Under the pieces are notes generated by a model, which searched no databases, had not been told where the DNA came from, and saw only the letters and a program-made list of their open reading frames with translations. From the NCBI GenBank assembly GCA_026197075.1, contig JAPHQV010000021.1:1-48665 (forward strand): a stretch of 48,665 nucleotides of DNA, given 5' to 3'. Position 1 is the stretch's first letter. Every line of letters begins with the position of its first letter. Below, one piece after another: positions 5,815 through 14,358 of the stretch. This stretch comes from Gammaproteobacteria bacterium. Its GTDB lineage: Bacteria; Pseudomonadota; Gammaproteobacteria; DSM-19610. The translations under genes and the position numbers were made by a program.

Positions 5815-7383
5815 TCACTTCCCCCGCCAATGCAGGTGGTACAGATCATGACGTCGGTCGCGCAGGTTCTTCACCGTGCCGCTGTTACGCGCGGTGGTCA
5901 GGGTCTCCGGGCGCAGGTCGGCGATGGCGACGGTTTCCACGTTGGGCGTGGTGTCGGCGGAGATACCGTCGCGGGCGAAGGGGAAGTCGCAGGGCGTCAG
6001 GATGCAGCTCTGGGCGTACTGGATGTCCATGTTGGCGACGTTGGGCAGGTTACCCACGTTGCCGGACATGACCACGTAGAGCTGATTCTCCACGGCGCGC
6101 GCCTGGCAGCAGTAGCGCACCCGCAGGTAGCTCTGCCGTTCATCGGTACAGAAGGGCACAAACAGGATCTGGATGCCCTGGTCGGTCAGGTGGCGTGCCA
6201 GTTCCGGGAACTCCGCGTCGTAGCAGATCAGCACGCCGATGGGGCCGCAGTCGGTCTCGATGGCGTTCAGGGTGCTGCCGCCCTCGATGTTCCACCAGTA
6301 GACCTCGTTGGGCGTGGGATGGATCTTGGGCTGTTCGTGCACCGTGCCGTCGCGCAGGAACACGTAGGAGATATTCTCCACCCGGCCCGATTCCACCCGG
6401 GTCGGGTGCGAACCCCCGATGATGTTGATGTTGTAGCGCAGCGCCATGTCGCGCAGCGCCTCGCGAAAGCGCGGCGTGTACTTGGTCAGGGCCTCGATGG
6501 ATTCCGCCGGCGTGAGCTGCTGGTCCTCGATGGACAGCAGCTGCAGGGTGAACAGCTCCGGGAAGACGACGAAGTCCCCCTTGTAGTCGGCCACCACGTC
6601 CACGAAATAGGCCACCATCTCCAGGAACTCGTCGAACGAACGCACACGCCGCTGCATGTACTGCACCGTGCCTACCCGGACGGTATCCGGCAGCCGCCCG
6701 CCATAGCCCTTCCCTTCACCCGCCTCGGGCAGGTCCGCCACCTGGGGGTTACGCCAGGCCAGGTGGATTCCATAGCCCATGGACTGGTGATCCACGTCCA
6801 GGTACCCCGGAATGATCCCGATGACCTCGAAGCCATTGCGCAATTGAAAGGACAATACCGGGTCGCGTACCTGCTTGGCCTGTACGGCTTCCACGTACTT
6901 TTCCACGCTGCCATATTTCTTCATGCGCCGGGCGAGCGTGGGCAGACGCCCGGAAAACACGACCCCTTTCAGACCCAACGACTGGCACAGCTTCTTGCGT
7001 TCGTTGTACAGCCGCTGGCCGAGCCGGTAGCCACGATAGTCGGGATCGACGCATACCTCCATGCCATAGAGCCACTCCCCGGACGGGTCATGACGCGAGG
7101 CATAGCCGTTGCCGGTGATCTCGGCCCAGGTATGGGGCTTGAGGCCGATGTCCTCGCTGATGCGGAAGGTGGCGCAGTAGGCCACCACCTTGTCGTCCAC
7201 CAGCACCACGAACTGGCCCTTGGGGAAATTGTTGATCTGCCCCATGACCTCGCCTTCCGAGTACCCGCGGATGCCGGTGCTGGCATAGACACGCGTCGAC
7301 AGGGCCGCAATGCCCGATGCGTCGGCGGGACGCGCGTTGCGTACGACCAGTTTGCTGGAAGGGTTGGAAAGCTTGCTGCTCAT
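5815..7383 (-). CDS. GNAT acetyltransferase-nitrilase fusion protein
   Basis: A 522-residue two-domain protein. Residues about 12-215 form a GNAT N-acetyltransferase domain (VRNARPADASGIAAL, VDPDYRGYRLGQRLY as the acetyl-CoA loop). Residues about 233-510 form a carbon-nitrogen hydrolase with the Glu-Lys-Cys triad E276 (FPELF), K353 (EQPKIHP) and C387 (LICYDAEFPE). The same architecture is known in Bacillus YhcX and many proteobacteria; the substrate is not established, though amide hydrolysis coupled to N-acyl transfer is the natural reading. AAGGA lies nine bases before the ATG. It lies downstream of folA on the same strand but is separated by a 77-base hairpin-containing gap, so it may have its own promoter. 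No targeting signal. Confidence 0.88.
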   Translation of the reverse strand: MSSKLSNPSSKLVVRNARPADASGIAALSTRVYASTGIRGYSEGEVMGQINNFPKGQFVVLVDDKVVAYCATFRISEDIGLKPHTWAEITGNGYASRHDPSGEWLYGMEVCVDPDYRGYRLGQRLYNERKKLCQSLGLKGVVFSGRLPTLARRMKKYGSVEKYVEAVQAKQVRDPVLSFQLRNGFEVIGIIPGYLDVDHQSMGYGIHLAWRNPQVADLPEAGEGKGYGGRLPDTVRVGTVQYMQRRVRSFDEFLEMVAYFVDVVADYKGDFVVFPELFTLQLLSIEDQQLTPAESIEALTKYTPRFREALRDMALRYNINIIGGSHPTRVESGRVENISYVFLRDGTVHEQPKIHPTPNEVYWWNIEGGSTLNAIETDCGPIGVLICYDAEFPELARHLTDQGIQILFVPFCTDERQSYLRVRYCCQARAVENQLYVVMSGNVGNLPNVANMDIQYAQSCILTPCDFPFARDGISADTTPNVETVAIADLRPETLTTARNSGTVKNLRDRRHDLYHLHWRGK

Positions 7384-7460
7384 GAAAGATCGTCCTTTGG
7401 TTGCTGTACCTTGAAAGATCGCGTGTCGTTGATCGTATCGCAGGAGCGGCCAGGGCCGCC

Positions 7461-7970
7461 CTACAGGGTGCCGGTTTCCTCCCCGACGGATTCCAGCACG
7501 ATAAAGCTGTAGGGGTAGGGATTATCCGCGTCGGCCACATGGTTCTCCCGGGAACGTTCATGCCAGCGGGCTGGATCCAGCTCGGGAAACCGGGTATCGC
7601 CTTCGATTTCGGCGTCGATCAGGGTGAGGTAGATCCGGTCCGTCCGCGGCAGCAGCTGGCGGTAGAAGTCGGCGCCGCCGATGATCATGGCCTCTTCCAC
7701 CTCGCCCGCCGCGGCCAGGGCTGCCTCGATGGAATGCGCCACCACGCAGCCTTCCGCCTGGTAGGCAGGATCACGCGTCACCACGATGCTCGTCCGTCCC
7801 GGCAGGGGCCGACCGATGGAATCGTAGGTCTTGCGGCCCATGATGATCGGCTTGCCCATGGTCACCGCCTTGAAGTGGCGCAGGTCCGCCGGCAGCCGCC
7901 AGGGCAGCTGGTTATCCTTGCCGATGACACCGTTGCGCGCCATGGCCACCACGAAGCTGATGATGGCCAT
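7461..7970 (-). CDS. folA: Dihydrofolate reductase
   Basis: A 169-residue enzyme that reduces dihydrofolate to tetrahydrofolate with NADPH. Visible family marks are ISFVVAMARNGVIGKDNQLPWRLPADLRHFK with the substrate-binding acidic residue D29, IIMGRKTYDSIGRPLPGR for the cofactor, and AMIIGGADFYRQ. Length is normal for a chromosomal DHFR. Its ATG overlaps the thyA stop by one base (TGATG), so the two genes are translationally coupled: ThyA produces the dihydrofolate that FolA recycles. It is the last gene of the rlmI-like/lgt/thyA/folA run. Confidence 0.95.
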   Translation of the reverse strand: MAIISFVVAMARNGVIGKDNQLPWRLPADLRHFKAVTMGKPIIMGRKTYDSIGRPLPGRTSIVVTRDPAYQAEGCVVAHSIEAALAAAGEVEEAMIIGGADFYRQLLPRTDRIYLTLIDAEIEGDTRFPELDPARWHERSRENHVADADNPYPYSFIVLESVGEETGTL

Positions 7971-8764
7971 CAGACCGCCACCGGTGCCTTGATGTGGGGA
8001 TGGGGATCGTAATCCACCAGCTCGAAATCCTCGAAGCGGAAGGCGAACAGATCCTTCACCTCGGGGTTGATGCGCATTTGTGGCAGCGGGCGTGGCGTGC
8101 GACTGAGCTGCAGGTCGGCCTGTTCCAGGTGATTGGAATAGAGATGGGCATCGCCCAGGGTATGGATGAACTCGCCGGCTTCGAGCCCGGTCACCTGGGC
8201 GATCATGCGCGTCAGCAGGGCGTAGGACGCGATGTTGAAGGGCACGCCCAGGAAGATGTCGGCACTGCGCTGGTAGAGCTGGCAGGACAGCCTGCCCTCG
8301 GCCACGTAGAACTGGAAGAAGGCATGACATGGCGGCAGCGCCATGTGCTCGATCTCGCCCACGTTCCAGGCGCTCACGATGAGGCGGCGCGAGTCGGGGT
8401 TGGTGCGGATCTGTTGCACCACCTCGCTGAGCTGGTCGATGCGGCGCCCGTCGGCCGCGGGCCAGGAGCGCCACTGGGAACCGTACACCGGGCCGAGGTT
8501 GCCCGCGTCGTCGGCCCATTCGTCCCAGATGCTGACGCCGTTTTCCTTCAGATAGCGGATATTGGTGTCGCCGCTCAGGAACCAGAGCAGCTCGTGGATG
8601 ATGGAGCGCAGGTGTAACTTCTTGGTGGTGACCACGGGGAAGCCTTCCGCCAGGTCGAAGCGCATCTGGTAGCCGAACACGCTCAGGGTGCCGGTACCGG
8701 TACGATCCTCCTTACGCACGCCGTGCTCGCGCACATGGCGCATCAGGTCCAGATACTGCTTCAT
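7970..8764 (-). CDS. thyA: Thymidylate synthase
   Basis: A 264-residue enzyme, the same length as E. coli ThyA, making dTMP from dUMP with methylene-tetrahydrofolate. The nucleophile is C146 in [25 protein letters not shown] near the N terminus and [10 protein letters not shown] near residue 190 are further signatures. Its start overlaps the lgt stop by four bases (ATGA), and its stop overlaps folA by one. The lgt-thyA pairing is conserved in many proteobacteria. Nothing unusual was seen. Confidence 0.97.
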   Translation of the reverse strand: MKQYLDLMRHVREHGVRKEDRTGTGTLSVFGYQMRFDLAEGFPVVTTKKLHLRSIIHELLWFLSGDTNIRYLKENGVSIWDEWADDAGNLGPVYGSQWRSWPAADGRRIDQLSEVVQQIRTNPDSRRLIVSAWNVGEIEHMALPPCHAFFQFYVAEGRLSCQLYQRSADIFLGVPFNIASYALLTRMIAQVTGLEAGEFIHTLGDAHLYSNHLEQADLQLSRTPRPLPQMRINPEVKDLFAFRFEDFELVDYDPHPHIKAPVAV

Positions 8765-9555
8765 GCCTTGCTCTCTCCTTGCTTGCGATAGGCCAGCGCC
8801 AGCAGCAACAGGCCGAACAGGATCATGGGCAGGGTCAACACATGACCCAGGGTCAGCCAGCCCCCTGCCAGGTAGCCGATGTGTGCGTCGGGCAGGCGCA
8901 CGAATTCCACGCCGAAGCGGAACAGGCCATACCCGAGCAGGAACAGCCCCGACACGGCCATCACCGGCCGTGGCTTGCGTGCGAAGAACCAGAGGATAGC
9001 CAGCAGCACCGGCCCCTCCAGAATGGCCTCGTAGAGCATGGAGGGATGGCGCGCCTGCTGGTCCACGAAGGGAAACACCATACCCCAGGGCAGATCCGTG
9101 GGCCGTCCCCACAACTCGCCGTTGATGAAGTTGCCGATACGCCCGGCGCCCAGGCCGAGGGGAATCAGCGGCGCGATGAAATCGGTGACCACGAAGAAGC
9201 GCCGCCCGGTCTTGCGCCCGTACAGCCACATGGCCAGCAGCACGCCGATCAGACCGCCGTGGAAGGACATGCCCCCCTGCCAGACCTTGAACAGGATCCA
9301 GGGCTGTTCCAGGAACAGGGGCAGGTTGTAGAACAGGATATAGCCCACCCGGCCGCCCAGCACTACGCCCAGGGCCGCATAGAACAGCAGGTCGGCGATC
9401 TCCTCCACCTGCCAGCCGGAGTTCGGACGCGCCGCCTGCACCCGGCCCAGCCACCAGCCACCCAGGAAGCCGATCAGGTACATGAGGCCGTACCAGTGGA
9501 TCTGCAGGGGACCCAGGCCCAGGGCGACGGGGTCGATATCGGGGTAGATCAGCAT
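8761..9555 (-). CDS. lgt: Prolipoprotein diacylglyceryl transferase
   Basis: A 264-residue inner-membrane enzyme that moves diacylglycerol from phosphatidylglycerol onto the lipobox cysteine of prolipoproteins, the first step of lipoprotein maturation. About seven membrane helices can be traced. The Lgt signature [20 protein letters not shown] is at residues 132-151, and [17 protein letters not shown] precedes it. The N terminus ([23 protein letters not shown]) is typical, so the ATG at 9555 is right even though it overlaps the upstream methyltransferase gene by seven bases. Normal length. Confidence 0.96.
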   Translation of the reverse strand: MLIYPDIDPVALGLGPLQIHWYGLMYLIGFLGGWWLGRVQAARPNSGWQVEEIADLLFYAALGVVLGGRVGYILFYNLPLFLEQPWILFKVWQGGMSFHGGLIGVLLAMWLYGRKTGRRFFVVTDFIAPLIPLGLGAGRIGNFINGELWGRPTDLPWGMVFPFVDQQARHPSMLYEAILEGPVLLAILWFFARKPRPVMAVSGLFLLGYGLFRFGVEFVRLPDAHIGYLAGGWLTLGHVLTLPMILFGLLLLALAYRKQGESKA

Positions 9556-10754
9556 GAGGGCAAGACCCGACAGAACAGCGCCTTCAGGTATTCGGTTTCC
9601 GGGATGGCCGGGTGCACGGGGTGGTCCGGTCCCTGGTGGCCGCGTTCCAGCAGCTGCAGGTCACGGTCCAGGTGCCGCGCCGACTGCAGCAGGAGCTTCT
9701 GCAGGCCGTCCCGGGACAGGTGGTGGGAGCAGGAACAACTGACCAGGATGCCGTCCCGCTCCAGCAACTGCATGGCCAGCTGGTTGATGCGGTGGTAGGC
9801 CTGCTCGCCGGCCTTGCTGTCCTTGCGGCGCTTGATGAAGGCCGGCGGATCGACGACCACCACATCAAAGCGCTCGCGCGCCTCGCGCAGGCCGCGCAAC
9901 ACCTCAAAGGCATCGCCCTGCATCACGCCGACCCGCTCCGCCACGCCGTTGTCACGAGCGGCGGCCTGGGCCAGGTCCAGGGCCGGCTGGGAGGCATCCA
10001 CACAGACCACGCCGCTGGCGCCGCGCACCGCCGCCTGCACCCCCCAGGCGCCCACGTAGCTGAACACGTCCAGCACCCGCTTGCCCTGCACATAATCGCC
10101 CAGCCGCTCCCGGTTGCGGCGCTGATCGAAGAACCAGCCGGTCTTCTGCCCGCCCTGCAGCGGTACCTGGAAGCGTACGCCATGCTCCTCCAGGCCGACC
10201 TTCTCGGGCACCTCGCCGATGGCCTCCACATAGGACTCCAGTCCCTCCAGCTCGCGGGTGGAGCCGTCGTTGCGCAACAGCACGGCACGCGGTTTCAGCA
10301 CCTTGTTCAGGGCCTCCAGCACGGCGGCCCGCGCCAGTTCCATGCCGGCGGTGGTGAACTGCGCCACCAGCACGTCCCCGTAACGGTCCACCACCAGGCC
10401 CGGCAGGCCGTCGGCTTCTCCATAGACCAGCCGGTAGAAAGGCTTGGCGAACAGGCGCTCGCGCAGGGACAGGGCCACGTTGAGGCGGTGTACCAGCAGG
10501 GAACGGTCCAGCCGCAGGGTCGGATCGCGGCTCACCAGCCGCGCGCAGATCAGGGAATGGGGGTTCACATAGCCGCTGCCGAGGGGCTTGCCGTTATGCG
10601 CCTCGATCACCACCGGCTGGCCGGGAGTGAACTGGCCCAGGGGGGTGGCGACGTTGTCGATCTCGTTGCTGTAGATCCACAGGTGGCCGGCGCGCAGGCG
10701 ACGATCTTCCTGTTTTTTCAGGCGCAGGGGCGCCACCTGGGTAGTGTCGGTCAT
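9549..10754 (-). CDS. rlmI: Class I SAM-dependent rRNA methyltransferase (RlmI-like)
   Basis: A 401-residue protein of the RlmI/YccW family, which methylates C1962 of 23S rRNA in E. coli. It opens with a PUA-like RNA-binding domain ([24 protein letters not shown], about residues 10-90), has a central domain with [20 protein letters not shown], then the SAM-binding fold ([16 protein letters not shown]) and the catalytic-loop motif [14 protein letters not shown] cysteine pair (SCSCSHH) near residue 340 is also family-typical. The ATG at 10754 gives the usual N terminus; an upstream in-frame ATG at 10814 adds 20 residues of low similarity. It heads the lgt-thyA-folA run. The exact target base is inferred from the family. 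Confidence 0.85.
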   Translation of the reverse strand: MTDTTQVAPLRLKKQEDRRLRAGHLWIYSNEIDNVATPLGQFTPGQPVVIEAHNGKPLGSGYVNPHSLICARLVSRDPTLRLDRSLLVHRLNVALSLRERLFAKPFYRLVYGEADGLPGLVVDRYGDVLVAQFTTAGMELARAAVLEALNKVLKPRAVLLRNDGSTRELEGLESYVEAIGEVPEKVGLEEHGVRFQVPLQGGQKTGWFFDQRRNRERLGDYVQGKRVLDVFSYVGAWGVQAAVRGASGVVCVDASQPALDLAQAAARDNGVAERVGVMQGDAFEVLRGLREARERFDVVVVDPPAFIKRRKDSKAGEQAYHRINQLAMQLLERDGILVSCSCSHHLSRDGLQKLLLQSARHLDRDLQLLERGHQGPDHPVHPAIPETEYLKALFCRVLPSC

Positions 10755-10873
10755 GGGGGATGAGGCTTCCGGATTCAAGGTGGGAAGGATACCCGGATGG
10801 TGGGGACAATGCACACCGGTCCCGGTGGCGGAAATTCACCCCGCGGGATACTGTTTCACCGAGGAGGAAGCGC

Positions 10874-11482
10874 ATGAAAACACTTTACGATATGGAACGT
10901 TCCGGAAACTGTTACAAGGTTCGCCTGTTGCTGGCCTTGCTTGGCGAGGACTATGAACAAGTGACGGTGGATCTGACCCGGGGGGAACAGCGACTGGAAT
11001 CCTTTCTGGCCCTCAATCCCCGGGGCGAGATCCCGGTGCTGGTCGAGGATGGCGAGGTCATCTGGGATTCCGGCGCGATCCTGGTCTACCTCGCGACCCG
11101 GACAGCGGACCGGCACTGGTTCCCGGACGCGGCCCTGGCACGGGCACGGGTTGCGCAGTGGCTGGCAGTCGCCGCCAACGAGGTCCACCACGGCCTGGCC
11201 GCAGCGCGGGCCATCCGGTTGTTCGGGCGCGCGGGCGACCTCGCCCACAGCCAGGCCCTGGGCCGGCGCGCGCTGACCTTGCTGGACCAGCAGCTCGCCC
11301 GCGGCCCCTGGCTGGCCGGGGGGGCACCCAGCATCGCCGACATTGCCTGCTATCCCTATGTGTCCGTCGCCGAAGACGGGGAGCTTTCCCTCGCCCCCTA
11401 CCGGAATCTGGCCCGCTGGTGCCGGGATATCGAGTCCCTGCCGGGTTATGCGCCGATGGCAGCCCGCCCGCCGTCGGCTTGA
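10874..11482 (+). CDS. Glutathione S-transferase family protein
   Basis: A 202-residue protein with a thioredoxin-like N-terminal domain (residues 1-78: LYDMERSGNCYKVRLLLALLGEDYE, LNPRGEIPVLVEDGEVIWDSGAILVYLA) and an all-helical C-terminal domain ending near the N-capping motif GGAPSIADIACYPY. The S and GNCYK near residue 10 mark a beta/theta-type active site, so glutathione conjugation or disulfide reduction is likely, but the substrate is unknown. A strong ribosome-binding site (GAGGAGGAAG) precedes the ATG. It is divergent from the rlmI-like gene. The likely tusA promoter begins within its last codons. Confidence 0.9.
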   Translation: MKTLYDMERSGNCYKVRLLLALLGEDYEQVTVDLTRGEQRLESFLALNPRGEIPVLVEDGEVIWDSGAILVYLATRTADRHWFPDAALARARVAQWLAVAANEVHHGLAAARAIRLFGRAGDLAHSQALGRRALTLLDQQLARGPWLAGGAPSIADIACYPYVSVAEDGELSLAPYRNLARWCRDIESLPGYAPMAARPPSA

Positions 11483-11512
11483 CAACCGGCTTCCCTCTTA
11501 CTAAATTAGTAA
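11479..11512 (+). promoter_or_regulatory. Likely tusA-tetR promoter with palindromic operator
   Basis: TTGACA (11479-11484) overlaps the GST stop and is followed 17 bases later by TAAATT (11502-11507), a weak -10. A perfect palindrome, TTACTAA and TTAGTAA around one A (11498-11512), covers the -10. This is where a TetR-type repressor would sit; the tetR gene downstream of tusA is the natural candidate. A half-site, TTTACTAG, recurs at 11613-11620. Confidence 0.55.
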
Positions 11513-11631
11513 ACGTTCACTTTGTTCATCGTGGTCGCGGGTCCTGGATCCCGGCCTGCGCCGAGATCTTGAGGCTCCGTCCTTACAATCAACATCATTT
11601 ATTAACTCACTGTTTACTAGGGAGAAATGTC

Positions 11632-11862
11632 ATGAGCACATTCGACCAGGAACTCGATGCCCGCGGCCTGAACTGCCCCCTGCCCATTCTGCGGGCGAAA
11701 AAGGCCATCACCGCGCTGGATGCCGGCAAGGTACTCAAGATCATCGCCACCGACCCGGGCTCGGTGAAGGATTTCGAGGCCTTCTGCAAACAGACCGGCA
11801 ACGAACTGCTGGCCAGCAACCAGGCCGGCGGCGCCTTCGAATTCCTCATCCGCAAGCACTGA
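11632..11862 (+). CDS. tusA: TusA family sulfur carrier protein
   Basis: A 76-residue protein with the TusA/SirA fold. The sulfur-carrying cysteine is C15 in LDARGLNCPLPILRAKKAI, the CPxP motif; DPGSVKDFEAFCKQTGNELL and the closing strand FEFLIRKH complete the family pattern. TusA proteins pass persulfide sulfur to acceptors for tRNA thiolation, molybdopterin synthesis, or, in sulfur oxidisers, between rhodaneses and the sHdr or Dsr pathways. GGGAGAAATGTC precedes the ATG. Its stop overlaps the tetR start (TGATG), so the two are translated together. In a sulfur-oxidising host a regulated TusA points to dissimilatory sulfur trafficking, but dsr or hdr genes are not in this window. Confidence 0.9.
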   Translation: MSTFDQELDARGLNCPLPILRAKKAITALDAGKVLKIIATDPGSVKDFEAFCKQTGNELLASNQAGGAFEFLIRKH

Positions 11863-12470
11863 TGGCCAAGCGCCTGAAGGCCGCGGAGCGGCGCGCCTCC
11901 ATCCTGGCGGTGGCCAAGGTGCTGTTCGCGGACCGCGGCTTTCACGGCGTATCGGTGGATGAGATCGCCCGGCGGCTGGGCGTGAGCCCGGCCGTCCTCT
12001 ACCGGCACTTCGATTCCAAGGAGGCCCTCTACGAGGCGGCGCTCAGCGAGATCGCCTGCCAGCGCGAAAGCTACGTGGAGGCGGCCCTGGGCGGCCCGGG
12101 GGACTTCGGCAGCGTGCTGCTGCGCATGACCCGGGTCTATGCTGCCAGCGTGGCGCGTGACCCGGACTACCTGCGCATGGAAATGCACAGCGTGCTGGAG
12201 GGTGCCCCCGCCGCGCAGCAGTTCTTCGAGTCGCGCTGGAAGAGTTTCACTGACTTCATCGAGGTCAGCCTCGGCGAGCTGGCCCCGCAGGGACGGGTCG
12301 CGCGGGTCGATGCCCGCAGCGCCAGCCTCATGTTCCAGGGCATGGTGCGCGAAGCGCTGTATGCCAAGTGTATTCTCAAGAGCCCTCGCCACAAGGACAT
12401 CGGCCTGGATGACCTGATCGAACAGCTGATCCAGTTGTTTCTCGCCGCCGTCGGCTACCAGCACTCATAA
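11862..12470 (+). CDS. TetR/AcrR family transcriptional regulator
   Basis: A 202-residue regulator. Its N-terminal helix-turn-helix (about residues 9-55) reads ILAVAKVLFADRGFHGVSVDEIARRLGVSPAVLYRHFDSKEALYEAAL, split here by no unusual features. The C-terminal helical domain (60-200) binds an unknown ligand and dimerises. It overlaps tusA by one base and is therefore made with it. The palindrome at 11498-11512 upstream of tusA is its likely operator, giving autoregulation of the pair. The C-terminal domain resembles none that I can name. Confidence 0.85.
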   Translation: MAKRLKAAERRASILAVAKVLFADRGFHGVSVDEIARRLGVSPAVLYRHFDSKEALYEAALSEIACQRESYVEAALGGPGDFGSVLLRMTRVYAASVARDPDYLRMEMHSVLEGAPAAQQFFESRWKSFTDFIEVSLGELAPQGRVARVDARSASLMFQGMVREALYAKCILKSPRHKDIGLDDLIEQLIQLFLAAVGYQHS

Positions 12471-12602
12471 CGCTTACCCTTCAAACGGAAAATGGTACAG
12501 CTGCTCGCTATCCCCCAGCCCGACACGCACGCCGGACATATCACAGTCAGGATACTGCCCGGAAAATCGTATCGGGCATCGCCATTTTCCTCATCGCGCA
12601 TG

Positions 12603-12962
12603 TCACCAGTCTGCGGACGCCGATCTCCTTGTAGAGTTTTTTACCCGCTTTGGACCCAGACCCTCGACCTTCATCAGATCACGTAGTTCGGCGGGCGTAC
12701 GGGATTCCACCCTTTCCAGTTGCGGCAACCGCCCGGTCTGCACCAGGGTCTCGATCTTGCCGGCCAGGTCCTTGCCGATTCCGGGCAGCCTGGACAGGTC
12801 CTCGTCCTGCTGGATCATATCCGCCATGCTCCTGGAATGGCTGCCCACGATGCGCGATGCGTTTCGATACGCGCGTACGCGGAAGGGATTGGCATCCTCG
12901 AGTTCGAGCAGGTCAGCCAGACGGGCAAACGTCTCCGCGATCTCACTATTGTGAATGGCCAC
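12603..12962 (-). pseudogene. Truncated DNA polymerase X (PolX) N-terminal remnant
   Basis: Codes for about 119 residues equal to the N-terminal helix-hairpin-helix domain of bacterial PolX: IAETFARLADLLELEDANPFRVRAYRNA, LSRLPGIGKDLAGKIETLV and LMKVEGLGPKRVK. PolX proteins are normally about 570 residues with polymerase and PHP domains; both are missing. After GPKRV the frame breaks at a run of six A: one more base would restore KKLYKEIGVRRLVT, the expected continuation, which itself stops after about 20 more codons. The start would be GTG at 12962, overlapping the end of the DUF72 gene, so it belonged to that operon. I read it as a decayed gene. A short stretch reading GVRVGLGDSEQLYHFPFEG (about 12475-12530, minus strand) may be the end of another lost gene. 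Confidence 0.7.
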
Positions 12963-13698
12963 CGGATGTCTCCGTGATGCGTTGCAGCCGTAATGCGTTT
13001 TGCGCCGCATATCCGGACTCATCATTGTCGAAGTAGCAATAGACCGACAGACCCTGACTGGTCCAGCCGGTGATGGCATCGGCCCAGTCGGCGAGGGCCG
13101 GACCGTCATACTCGCCCTGGTAGGGCCCGTCCGGTCCGTGCAGGCGCACATACACGAAGTCGGTGGTGACCTTGCGGGGTGACCGGTAGCCGTCGAACTC
13201 GTAGACGCAGAAGGCGATATCATGACGTGCCAGCAGTTCCACACACCGTTCGTTGATCCAGCCCGCATTGCGAAACTCGAAGGCATAGCGGAAATCACGG
13301 CTCAGGGTGTCGAGAAACCGTTCCAGGCGTTCATGGTTGTAGTGCCAGTTGGGCGGCAGCTGGAACAGGACAGGGCCCAGGCGCTCACCCAGTTCGACGA
13401 TGCGCTCGAAGAACTTTTCGATGCTGGCTTCGGGATCCTTGAGTTTCTTCATGTGCGTGATGTAGCGACTGGCCTTGGCACTGAAGATGAAATCATCCGG
13501 CACCGACTGGCGCCACAGCGCCAGGGTCTCGCGCCTTGGAAGTTGATAAAAGGAATTATTGATTTCGACACTCCTGAAGTGGCGTGTGTAGTATTCAAGC
13601 ATCTGTCTGTCGTCGGACAGGTCCGCGGGGTAGAAAGGACCCTTCCAGTGGGCATAGGACCAGCCCGAGGTGCCAATATGAATCCGTGCCGGTTTCAT
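12946..13698 (-). CDS. DUF72 family protein
   Basis: A 250-residue protein with the DUF72 (YecE) TIM-barrel pattern: IHIGTSGWSYAHWKGPFYP at the N terminus, EINNSFYQLPRRETLALWR, FIFSAKASRYITHMKKL, GPVLFQLPPNWHYN, YAFEFRNAGW, and VYVRLHGPDGPYQGEYDG, ending with DEWA-like ADWADAI. The family is widespread, often found near repair genes, and lacks a settled function; a nuclease or sugar-phosphate role has been proposed. The start at 13698 gives the standard N terminus and lies four bases after the SDR stop. It overlaps the PolX remnant. It looks intact between two damaged neighbours. Confidence 0.88.
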   Translation of the reverse strand: MKPARIHIGTSGWSYAHWKGPFYPADLSDDRQMLEYYTRHFRSVEINNSFYQLPRRETLALWRQSVPDDFIFSAKASRYITHMKKLKDPEASIEKFFERIVELGERLGPVLFQLPPNWHYNHERLERFLDTLSRDFRYAFEFRNAGWINERCVELLARHDIAFCVYEFDGYRSPRKVTTDFVYVRLHGPDGPYQGEYDGPALADWADAITGWTSQGLSVYCYFDNDESGYAAQNALRLQRITETSGGHSQ

Positions 13699-13702
13699 GC
13701 TG

Positions 13703-14131
13703 TCACCAGGGCATGGGACTGCCATCGTACTTGATGAAATGCCTGGTCTTGTCCAGGGTGAAGTCTTCAATCACCTGGCGCAGACCGGTGACACTTTTCT
13801 CGGCGCTGATGCCGTCCCCCGGACCCATTCGGGTCTTGACGCCGCCGGGATGCAGCAGCAAAACGCCGACGTGGCGCTCGCGCAGCGCCTCGGCCAGGCC
13901 ACTCATGGCGGCATTCAGGGCAGCCTTGCTGGAGCGGTAGTAATAACTGCCCGGCATCTGGATGTCGGCGATGCTGCCCATGTGGCTGGTCATCACCGCC
14001 AACTGGTGCAGTTCCGCCGCTTCGGAAGGATGACGACAGGTGGCGAACACGCGCCAGCCGCTACCGGCATATTGTCGAACCAGCTCCAGGCCGAGACCGC
14101 GATTGCTTCCGGTAATCAGAATATTGGCCAT
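13703..14131 (-). pseudogene. Short-chain dehydrogenase/reductase with internal deletion
   Basis: Reads as 142 residues in one frame, but SDR proteins of this type are about 225. The N-terminal NAD(P) fold is present (ANILITGSNRGLGLELVRQYAG, VFATCRHP), then ELHQLA joins directly to VMTSHMGSIAD and YYYRSSKAALNAAM. The central part, about 80 residues with the NAG motif and the second half of the Rossmann fold, is missing, while the Ser and YxxxK of the active site remain. A protein made from it is unlikely to fold as an SDR. It has a strong ribosome-binding site (AGGAGGAAG) and starts the SDR-DUF72-PolX operon. An unusually short natural variant is the alternative. Confidence 0.65.
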
Positions 14132-14358
14132 TTGCTCTTCCTCCTGATCAAGCACGTGAAGGGATCGCGCGTTGGGTATGGTCTGAAGTATAGGAAACAT
14201 CCCCGGGGCGGTGGATCATCGCTACAGGCGGCCAGTAAGCAAGGTCGTGGAGAGAACGATGGCGAGAAACGGAAACGGCGGACGCATGGCTGTCCCGAGC
14301 ATAGACCTCGCCAGGCGGGTGCGTGAGAGGCGGCGGGCTGCTGCCGCGGGGTACCGGC

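Noticed and set aside
5764-7512. Long open frame of 582 codons on the plus strand
   Set aside because: It lies opposite the GNAT-nitrilase gene, which has full catalytic motifs and a ribosome-binding site. The plus-strand product is low-complexity (Gly, His, Val and Gln rich) with no domain, the usual mirror of a GC-rich gene.
9612-10763. Open frame of 383 codons on the plus strand
   Set aside because: It is opposite the RlmI-like methyltransferase, whose motifs are complete; the plus-strand product is low-complexity.
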